Source: Actinomycetes bacterium
GTDB taxonomy: Bacteria > Actinomycetota > Acidimicrobiia > Acidimicrobiales > Acidimicrobiaceae
NCBI GenBank assembly: GCA_021823045.1
Contig: JAKAPB010000132.1
Span: 1 to 6,133, forward strand
Direction: 5' to 3'
Length of the DNA stretch: 6,133 nt
Both the position numbers and the translations under genes were made by a program. The notes below the pieces were generated by a model. The model had not been told where the DNA came from. It ran no database searches and saw only the letters and a program-made list of their open reading frames with translations. This document shows positions 1 to 5,106 of the stretch, in pieces; the first letter of the stretch is position 1; every line of letters starts with the position of its first letter.

Positions 1-590
1 CAGATGCCGCCAGAGTCGCAGGTACCGCGGTTGAAGCCGCCGAGGCCACTCGACAAACCATGGATAGGCTCGGAACTTCATCCCGCGAGATTTCGACGGT
101 TATCAAGGTGATTACTTCGATTGCCCAGCAGACGAACCTTCTTGCATTAAACGCCACCATCGAAGCCGCTCGAGCCGGAGAGTCCGGTAAGGGATTTGCT
201 GTCGTTGCTAATGAGGTAAAAGAACTGGCAAAGCAGACCGCACAAGCGACCGAAGACATCGGACGCAGGATAGAGACCACCCAGTCCGACACCGCCGAGG
301 CTGTAAATGCAATTAATGAGATCGCTCATATTATCGATCAGATCAACGCTATTTCGGGAACGATCGCCGAGGCGGTCAAAGAGCAGCAGTCCACAACCGG
401 GGCAATAGCTCAGAATATTTCTGAAGCGGCAGTTGGCTCGGGCGAAATAGCTCGCAATATTACCGGTGTGGCGCAAGCTGCCGAGAGTACTTCGAAGGCC
501 GTGGCTAAGAACCAGGAGCACACCATGGGTCTAATCCAGGTTTCTTCGGAGCTTCGAGCGGTTGCGGAGAAGCTTAGGAGCGCTAGTTGA
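1..590 (+). CDS. Methyl-accepting chemotaxis protein, C-terminal signalling domain (5' end outside window)
   Basis: The reading frame is open from the window edge (first full codon at 3) to a TGA at 588-590, giving 195 residues of a longer protein. It contains the near-invariant MCP hairpin tip: [20 protein letters not shown], followed by the conserved [18 protein letters not shown] stretch (about nt 120-240). This is the region that binds CheA and CheW. Downstream there is a long Ala/Glu/Gln/Ser-rich heptad-patterned helix, the descending arm of the antiparallel coiled coil, which carries candidate methylation sites. The sensor, membrane and HAMP regions are not visible, so ligand and topology are unknown. 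The protein ends in AEKLRSAS and has no NWETF-like pentapeptide for tethering CheR or CheB. An internal ATG at 60 is not the real start, because the coiled-coil pattern continues upstream of it ([18 protein letters not shown]). Its position just before cheA fits a receptor for this pathway. Confidence 0.95.
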   Translation, partial: DAARVAGTAVEAAEATRQTMDRLGTSSREISTVIKVITSIAQQTNLLALNATIEAARAGESGKGFAVVANEVKELAKQTAQATEDIGRRIETTQSDTAEAVNAINEIAHIIDQINAISGTIAEAVKEQQSTTGAIAQNISEAAVGSGEIARNITGVAQAAESTSKAVAKNQEHTMGLIQVSSELRAVAEKLRSAS

Positions 591-665
591 GCCGCTCAGT
601 AGGGCATTTAACTCGCCCGAATGATTGGGTAGCCGTCCCTTCGGGTGATCTTAGCGGCGCTTTTT
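591..665 (+). terminator. Structured MCP-cheA intergenic region; possible intrinsic terminator or attenuator
   Basis: GCCG at 632-635 can pair with CGGC at 655-658, enclosing a small CCC-TTC-GGG hairpin (637-645). A run of five T follows at 661-665, as in a weak intrinsic terminator after the MCP gene. The same 3' arm (AGCGGC, 653-658) can instead pair with GCCGCT at 591-596, directly after the MCP stop codon. Other exclusive pairings are possible upstream: GGGC 602-605 with GCCC 615-618, or CCC 616-618 with GGG 627-629. It may lower readthrough from the MCP gene into cheA or act as an attenuator. I do not recognise a known riboswitch class in it. Confidence 0.35.
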
Positions 666-684
666 ATGATCACAAGATGAACAT

Positions 685-690
685 GGGGTG
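685..690 (+). promoter_or_regulatory. Ribosome binding site deciding the cheA start
   Basis: GGGGTG lies 6 nt upstream of the ATG at 697 and resembles the GGAGGTG Shine-Dalgarno core. The in-frame GTG at 688 overlaps this site and has no purine-rich stretch at a suitable distance upstream. ATG 697 is therefore preferred, although GTG 688 (three more residues) cannot be excluded. Confidence 0.5.
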
Positions 691-696
691 CGAGCG

Positions 697-3138
697 ATGA
701 CCCAAGATGACGACCTCGCCGAAGTAATAGGTGAGTTTCTTGTAGAGTCTGGTGAGGGGCTAGACGCCCTGGACCAGGCGTTTGTTGAGTTGGAACATGA
801 TCCGAAGGATGCAGGGAACCTAGCGTTTGTTTTCAGGACTATCCATAGCATCAAAGGGGCTAGCGGATTTTTGGGATTCCAGAATCTAGAGAAGGTTACC
901 CATTCGGCGGAGAACCTTTTATCACAATTGCGGGATGCAACGCTGCTTCTCACTCCTGAGATTACGACGGTCTTGCTGTTGGCGGTCGATGCGGTTAGAC
1001 AGATGCTGCTAAACATCGAGCAGAGTGGAGCTGACGGAGACGCCGACCATAGCGATTTGATATTTGCGATGGAAGCGCTTAGCCGTCGGCCCGAGGTGTC
1101 TACCGAATCCAAAGTCCTGAACAGCCAGGAGCCTTCGACCAGCCAAGTGGCGACCAGTGATCAAGATGGTTCTGACGATTCCGGCGAAACTGTGTATTTA
1201 GAAAATAATGAAGACAAAAGCGTCGGAGAGCTACTGATAGAGGCTGGGAAGGCACAACCAGAAGACGTGCAGGCCGCCTTGCAGGCGCAACTCGCTGGAG
1301 ACCCTCGCCATGTCGGAGAGATCCTCGTTGAAAAGGGAGCGCTTGACTCCTCTGATGTCGTAGAAGCGCTCAACACTCAACGCAAAGAGTCCGGACCCGC
1401 GGTAAATAATTCGACTATTCGGATCGATGTAGCTCTAATTGATAGATTGATGAACCTGGTTGGTGAACTCGTGCTAGCCCGAAATCAGGTTCTGCAATTT
1501 ACCGCTAATCAACCGGACAGTGCCTTGGTGGAGACGACCCAAAGACTCAACCTTATTACTACCGAGCTTCAGGCCGGGGTGATGAAGACTCGCATGCAGC
1601 CGATAGGAAATGTTTGGTCTAAATTCCCGAGGGTCGTGCGCGATTTGAGCCTGTCGGTTGGCAAGAAGGTCAAACTCTACATGGAGGGGGCAGAGACAGA
1701 ACTCGACAAGACGATTATCGAAGCCGTCAAGGACCCCCTTACGCACCTGGTCCGAAACGCTATTGATCACGGCATCGAGGCGCCAGAGATGCGGGCGGCC
1801 GCTGGCAAACCGTCAGAAGGCACCCTAAGCCTCAGAGCTTTTCACGAAGGTGGGCACGTCAATATCGAGATAAGTGATGACGGCTCAGGAATCGATAGCG
1901 AGCGGATAAAGGCAAAGGCGGTCTCTTCCGGATTAATCTCCTCCGAGCAAGCTGCCAAGCTATCCGAAAGAGACGCGTCGGCACTTATCTTCCTGCCAGG
2001 ACTTACAACGGCTAGCGCGGTTACCAACATCTCGGGCAGAGGTGTTGGAATGGACGTTGTCAAGACCAACATTGAGAAGATTGGTGGGGTCATGGATATC
2101 CACTCAGTCAGGGGTGTTGGCACGACCTTTAGGATCAAGATTCCCCTTACCCTTGCTATCATCCCGGCATTGATTGTCACAACAGCAGACAACCGCTATC
2201 TGATTCCGCAAGTGAATTTGGTAGAACTCGTCCGTCTTGAAGCTGATCAAGCATTGTCAAGCATCGAAAAGATCCATAATGCCCCGGTCGTTCGATTGAG
2301 GGATCGGCTTTTGCCGCTAGTGGACCTGGCAGACGTACTGAAGACCCCAAAAAAGAACCAGATTCCCCCGACTTCACTGGAAGGAGAAGGACAGGGAGAA
2401 GGAGTGCTCGATACTACCTTCAAGCCAATAAATATTGTCGTCTTGCAGGCTGATGACAACCAGTTTGGTTTGATAGTCGATGAAGTTTTGGACACCGAGG
2501 AGATAGTAGTCAAGCCTTTGGGGCGTCAAACCAAGAATATTCCAGCGTTTGCAGGGGCAACGATAATGGGTGATGGCCGGGTTGCATTGATCATAGACGT
2601 AATGGGTCTGGCTCAGGAGTCCGGCGTAATATCGCAGAGCAGAGACCGTTCTGCAGGTGAGGCGCACGCGGCTTCGGTCGTGGAGACGGTGGCTACGCAG
2701 CCGATGCTGGTTCTCGGAGTCGGCTCCGCCTCACGCGCCGCTATACCCCTTTCTGCGGTGGATCGCCTTGAGGAGTTTGCGAGGGATATCATTGAGACCA
2801 CTGGCGGGAAAGACGTAGTTCAATACAGAGGAAGCATTCTCCCGCTCGCGTACGTATCTCAGATACTGGATCTTCCATCAACCAGCGATGACATTGACGT
2901 CTTGGAGGTGGTGGTACATACGAGCAACGGTTCAAGCGTGGGTATTGTCTGTGATTCGATAGTTGATATTATCGACGAGGCTATCAAACTACAAGCTACG
3001 AATTCTAGACCAGGTGTTACGGGAGTAGCAGTGATAGACGGAAGGGTGACTGACGTTTTGGATGTAGATTTTATAGCCGACTCGGTCAGGTTGAGCGGAC
3101 CAGGCAGGTCCAAGTCGTATGCGGTGGTTGCATCATGA
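697..3138 (+). CDS. cheA: Chemotaxis sensor histidine kinase CheA with MshEN-like repeats and two CheW-like domains
   Basis: CheA is the cytoplasmic kinase that autophosphorylates under MCP/CheW control and passes phosphate to CheY and CheB. From ATG 697 the protein has 813 residues, longer than the roughly 650 of E. coli CheA. Domains in order: Hpt/P1 (about 5-125) with the phospho-accepting His50 in RTIHSIKGASGFLGF; an acidic Ser-rich linker (about 128-174); two tandem 24-residue repeats (175-198, 205-228) resembling MshEN/GspE-N; P3 dimerisation helices (about 240-310; LVGELVLARNQ); an HATPase with N-box HLVRNAIDHG (350-359), G1 box DDGSGID (394-400) and G2 box GRGVGMDVV (447-455); a first CheW-like domain (about 489-640); and a second (about 669-797). 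No receiver domain is fused. All key kinase residues look intact. No recognisable CheY-binding P2 domain is seen. A Gly/Glu-rich insert occupies about 555-570. The stop overlaps the cheW start (ATGA), implying translational coupling. Confidence 0.96.
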   Translation: MTQDDDLAEVIGEFLVESGEGLDALDQAFVELEHDPKDAGNLAFVFRTIHSIKGASGFLGFQNLEKVTHSAENLLSQLRDATLLLTPEITTVLLLAVDAVRQMLLNIEQSGADGDADHSDLIFAMEALSRRPEVSTESKVLNSQEPSTSQVATSDQDGSDDSGETVYLENNEDKSVGELLIEAGKAQPEDVQAALQAQLAGDPRHVGEILVEKGALDSSDVVEALNTQRKESGPAVNNSTIRIDVALIDRLMNLVGELVLARNQVLQFTANQPDSALVETTQRLNLITTELQAGVMKTRMQPIGNVWSKFPRVVRDLSLSVGKKVKLYMEGAETELDKTIIEAVKDPLTHLVRNAIDHGIEAPEMRAAAGKPSEGTLSLRAFHEGGHVNIEISDDGSGIDSERIKAKAVSSGLISSEQAAKLSERDASALIFLPGLTTASAVTNISGRGVGMDVVKTNIEKIGGVMDIHSVRGVGTTFRIKIPLTLAIIPALIVTTADNRYLIPQVNLVELVRLEADQALSSIEKIHNAPVVRLRDRLLPLVDLADVLKTPKKNQIPPTSLEGEGQGEGVLDTTFKPINIVVLQADDNQFGLIVDEVLDTEEIVVKPLGRQTKNIPAFAGATIMGDGRVALIIDVMGLAQESGVISQSRDRSAGEAHAASVVETVATQPMLVLGVGSASRAAIPLSAVDRLEEFARDIIETTGGKDVVQYRGSILPLAYVSQILDLPSTSDDIDVLEVVVHTSNGSSVGIVCDSIVDIIDEAIKLQATNSRPGVTGVAVIDGRVTDVLDVDFIADSVRLSGPGRSKSYAVVAS
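1219..1380 (+). repeat. Tandem MshEN/GspE-N-like 24-residue repeats inside CheA
   Basis: Two protein-level repeats are encoded at 1219-1290 and 1309-1380, separated by six codons (LAGDPR). Both follow the pattern xVGExLxExG-x6-V-x3-L-x2-Q: SVGELLIEAG...QAALQAQ and HVGEILVEKG...VEALNTQ. This closely matches the published MshEN pattern of paired RLGxxLxxxG...LxxxLxxQ motifs of 24 residues. The leading Arg of the canonical motif is Ser in the first copy and His in the second. The nucleotide sequences have diverged, so this is an old domain duplication rather than a recent DNA repeat. Confidence 0.7.
2361..2405 (+). repeat. Possible relic of a dispersed palindromic repeat read in frame within cheA
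   Basis: This purine-rich stretch encodes IPPTSLEGEGQGEG, a Gly/Glu low-complexity insert between beta-strands of the first CheW-like domain. It holds a 9-nt direct repeat, GGAGAAGGA, at 2383-2391 and 2395-2403. A short hairpin, CTTC/GAAG, sits just before it (2372-2383). The LEGEGQGEG reading resembles what is often seen when common GC-rich palindromic intergenic repeats fall inside bacterial reading frames. The pairing is too decayed to prove the origin. Confidence 0.35.
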
Positions 3139-3584
3139 GTAGTTCTACGCAGAGCCAATACTGCACCTTCTACGTGGCCGATCATCTTTTCGGTGTAGGG
3201 GTTAGTGAGATACAAGAGGTGATTAGATATCAAGAAGTCACCCATGTACCACTCGCTGCGCATTCTGTTGAGGGATTGATAAATCTTCGCGGACAGATCG
3301 TAACGGCGATAGACCTAAGAAGGCAGCTAGCCCTTCCCGAGCGGTTAAACGACTCCCTGCCACTAAATGTTGTAGTGCGTACCGAAGATGGACCTGTTAG
3401 CCTACTGGTTGATGAAATTGGCGATGTAGTCGATATCGACGAATCGACTTGGGAGGCCACTCCACCTACGGTTGGGGGCCGGATCGGAGATCTAGTTCAG
3501 GGCGTGTATAAGCTGCAGAATGAACTTCTTTTGGTTTTGGCCACCGATCGCGCTGTTGATGTAGGTGCATCGACGGGTATTTGA
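3135..3584 (+). CDS. cheW: Chemotaxis coupling protein CheW
   Basis: CheW is the cytoplasmic adaptor that bridges MCP tips and the CheA P5 domain in the chemoreceptor array. The 149-residue product is a single CheW domain of normal size. Visible landmarks are the opening beta-strand QYCTFYVADHLFGVGVSEIQEVI (about 8-30, shown here only as a landmark segment), the GLINLRGQIVTAIDLRRQL segment (47-65) with the conserved receptor-contact Arg52, and the LLVDEIGDVVDID strand pair. The ATG overlaps the cheA stop (ATGA), and no strong Shine-Dalgarno is seen upstream, so translation is probably coupled to cheA. The stop at 3582-3584 lies directly at the start of cheB. There is nothing unusual in the domain itself. 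Confidence 0.95.
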   Translation: MSSSTQSQYCTFYVADHLFGVGVSEIQEVIRYQEVTHVPLAAHSVEGLINLRGQIVTAIDLRRQLALPERLNDSLPLNVVVRTEDGPVSLLVDEIGDVVDIDESTWEATPPTVGGRIGDLVQGVYKLQNELLLVLATDRAVDVGASTGI

Positions 3585-3592
3585 TCGTGACG

Positions 3593-4822
3593 ATGGATCA
3601 GCGGGCGATTGTCGATGGTATCCAGGTCGGCCAAACGGAGGAGACCGACGAAAGGATAAAAGTTCTAGTTGTCGACGACACTGTAACCATAAGGCGTCTC
3701 GTGTCTAATGCACTCGACGCCGAGGATGACATAGTGGTGGTGGGCACGGCGTCCAATGGTCGCTCCGCACTGTCTAAGATTGAGCAACTTAAGCCCGATG
3801 TAGTCACCCTCGACGTCGAAATGCCAGATATGGATGGTTTACAGACTCTGGCTGCTTTGCGCGACGCGCGTAAGTCTGTTCCGGTAATTATGTTTTCAAC
3901 CTTGACCGCACGCGGAGCAAGGGCGACCATTGAGGCGTTGGCGCTGGGAGCTGCGGATTACATAACCAAGCCGTCGAGTGGAAATATAACTGAATCGATG
4001 AATCTGATCCGTGAAGATCTGGTACCTAAGGTTCGTTCACTGGCCAAGCGCAAACCCGGGACTAAACCACCAAGTCGGTTGGTACCTTCTGCTCCAGCCG
4101 AGTACCAGGATAGGCCTGAAACCAAGCCACCCTCGATTTATGAACTCAAGAAACGCCCCATCCAACTCCGACGGGCCCCTATTGTCGCCAGACCCGTAGA
4201 AATAGTTGCAATCGGCGTCTCCACTGGCGGGCCAAATGCATTGTCTGTGATGTTGCCCTTGTTGCCAAAGAGTATCGAAGTACCGATAGTGATTGTCCAG
4301 CATATGCCGCCCATGTTCACGGCTCTACTGGCGGAACGCCTTTCGAATCATTGCCAAATTCCAGTTACCGAAGTGGACTCTCCGAGGCAACTGCACGGGG
4401 GAATGATGTACGTAGCTCCAGGGGGTCGGCACATGGTAGTTGAACGGAGGGGCCAGGATAGGTGGCTTACTCTTAACGATGACCCCCCGGAAAATTCATG
4501 CCGACCTGCGGTGGATGTACTGTTTCGTTCCGTGGCTCAGGAGTTCGGACCAGGCGTACTGGGGGTTATCCTGACTGGCATGGGTCATGACGGTCTCGTT
4601 GGCAGTGAATCGATCTGCCATGCTGGCGGGAGAGTGATCGTCCAGGACGAAGCTACATCTGTCGTTTGGGGAATGCCGGGATCAGTTGCAAGTGCTGGCT
4701 TTGCAGAAGCCATCTTGCCTATCGAAGTGATAGCGGACGAGATAATCAAGAGAAGCGCATATAGGTCACCCCATCGAGCTGCGCCAGTCAAAACCCAGAC
4801 CAATAGCAGTCTTGTTGAGTAG
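3593..4822 (+). CDS. cheB: Chemotaxis response regulator protein-glutamate methylesterase CheB
   Basis: CheB removes methyl groups from MCP glutamates and can deamidate glutamines, giving sensory adaptation; CheA phosphorylates it. From ATG 3593 the protein has 409 residues. The N-terminal receiver domain (about 22-140) has the acidic pair in VLVVDD, phospho-acceptor Asp74 in TLDVEMPDMDG and the switch Lys in YITKPSS. A basic, Pro-rich linker (about 146-200) contains TKPPS twice. The C-terminal methylesterase domain (about 203-395) has the catalytic triad Ser210 (GVSTGG), His237 (QHMPP) and Asp333 (GMGHDG), with spacing close to that of E. coli CheB (164/190/286). Alternative starts are TTG 3581, overlapping the cheW stop, and GTG 3587, which has GGG 9 nt upstream; the exact start is uncertain and all lie before the receiver domain. 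It is the last gene of the cheA-cheW-cheB unit. No cheR is seen next to it. Confidence 0.95.
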   Translation: MDQRAIVDGIQVGQTEETDERIKVLVVDDTVTIRRLVSNALDAEDDIVVVGTASNGRSALSKIEQLKPDVVTLDVEMPDMDGLQTLAALRDARKSVPVIMFSTLTARGARATIEALALGAADYITKPSSGNITESMNLIREDLVPKVRSLAKRKPGTKPPSRLVPSAPAEYQDRPETKPPSIYELKKRPIQLRRAPIVARPVEIVAIGVSTGGPNALSVMLPLLPKSIEVPIVIVQHMPPMFTALLAERLSNHCQIPVTEVDSPRQLHGGMMYVAPGGRHMVVERRGQDRWLTLNDDPPENSCRPAVDVLFRSVAQEFGPGVLGVILTGMGHDGLVGSESICHAGGRVIVQDEATSVVWGMPGSVASAGFAEAILPIEVIADEIIKRSAYRSPHRAAPVKTQTNSSLVE

Positions 4823-4852
4823 GTTCAATCGATCGGCTAGCTCCCCGCTGTG

Positions 4853-4867
4853 GCCATCAGACATGGC
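4853..4867 (+). other. Small hairpin downstream of cheB
   Basis: GCCAT (4853-4857) and ATGGC (4863-4867) form a perfect 5-bp stem with a 5-nt loop, 30 nt after the cheB stop. A T-run (4883-4887) and a second one (4893-4897) follow but are 15 nt or more away. It is not a textbook intrinsic terminator, though it may help end or stabilise the che transcript. Confidence 0.3.
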
Positions 4868-4923
4868 TTCCGAGAGGGAGACTTTTTAACGGTTTTTCTC
4901 CAGACGCCGATGCAGGCTAGTTT

Positions 4924-4953
4924 TCGGCGAGAAGTGCGGGCTTTCGCTGATTT
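4924..4953 (+). terminator. Hairpin in the cheB-amt gap, candidate terminator
   Basis: Positions 4924-4932 pair with 4942-4950 in a 9-bp stem that includes two G-U pairs, with a 9-nt loop. Only three T follow (4951-4953), so as an intrinsic terminator it would be weak. Its place between cheB and the candidate promoter of the transporter gene makes it the best candidate for the end of the che operon. It could also be an RNA stability element. Confidence 0.3.
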
Positions 4954-4976
4954 GGGGTGACACATAACCTTAACAT

Positions 4977-5006
4977 TTGAAACCGGCTATGAGCAGCAGC
5001 TATTAA
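4977..5006 (+). promoter_or_regulatory. Candidate sigma-70-type promoter for the ammonium transporter gene
   Basis: TTGAAA (4977-4982, five of six to TTGACA) is followed after 18 nt by TATTAA (5001-5006, four of six to TATAAT). Transcription would begin near 5013, giving a leader of about 95 nt. An alternative -10, TAAAAT at 5018-5023, has no convincing -35. The rest of the 284-nt gap (4823-5106) shows no gene I can support. Confidence 0.3.
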
Positions 5007-5012
5007 CAGTGC

Positions 5013-5036
5013 CGTAATAAAATCGTATTTTTCACG
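5013..5036 (+). promoter_or_regulatory. Imperfect 24-bp palindrome, possible operator for the transporter gene
   Basis: The sequence has the symmetric skeleton CGTnAnAAAnnCGnnTTTnTnACG, with eight of twelve half-site positions matching. It sits at the expected transcription start of the candidate promoter, where a bound repressor would block initiation. It does not match the actinobacterial GlnR or AmtR boxes or the NtrC site as I know them. The AT-rich core could also arise by chance. Confidence 0.25.
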
Positions 5037-5096
5037 AAACATCTCACCCGTAGGTTGAGCTATGCGTCAAGGTCACATTTGTCGCTTTTGTTAGCC

Positions 5097-5102
5097 GGAG
5101 GG
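5097..5102 (+). promoter_or_regulatory. Ribosome binding site of the ammonium transporter gene
   Basis: GGAGGG lies 4 nt before the ATG at 5107 and is the strongest Shine-Dalgarno in the window. An in-frame TAG at 5092-5094 excludes any start further upstream, which fixes the start at 5107. Confidence 0.75.
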
Positions 5103-5106
5103 AAAT

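Noticed and set aside
60..590. ATG 60 as the true start of a short 176-residue MCP-like protein.
   Set aside because: The frame is open to the window edge and the coiled-coil pattern continues upstream, so this is an internal Met of a truncated longer gene.
651..3263. Numerous open frames on the minus strand opposite cheA, the longest about 150 codons.
   Set aside because: They lie fully opposite a well-supported conserved gene, show no recognisable domain, and are low-complexity Ser/Thr-rich translations typical of antisense shadow frames.
4887..4913. TAAC-N15-GCCGATGC, resembling a sigma-28 (FliA) motility promoter.
   Set aside because: It has one mismatch in the -35 and two in the -10, and the next gene is an ammonium transporter about 190 nt away rather than a motility gene.
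4956..4984. GTGAC / TTAAC / GAAAC words upstream of the transporter gene, suggesting a GlnR box.
   Set aside because: The half-site spacing does not fit the gTnAC-n6-GaAAC arrangement; only one pair of AC steps has the right 11-nt period.
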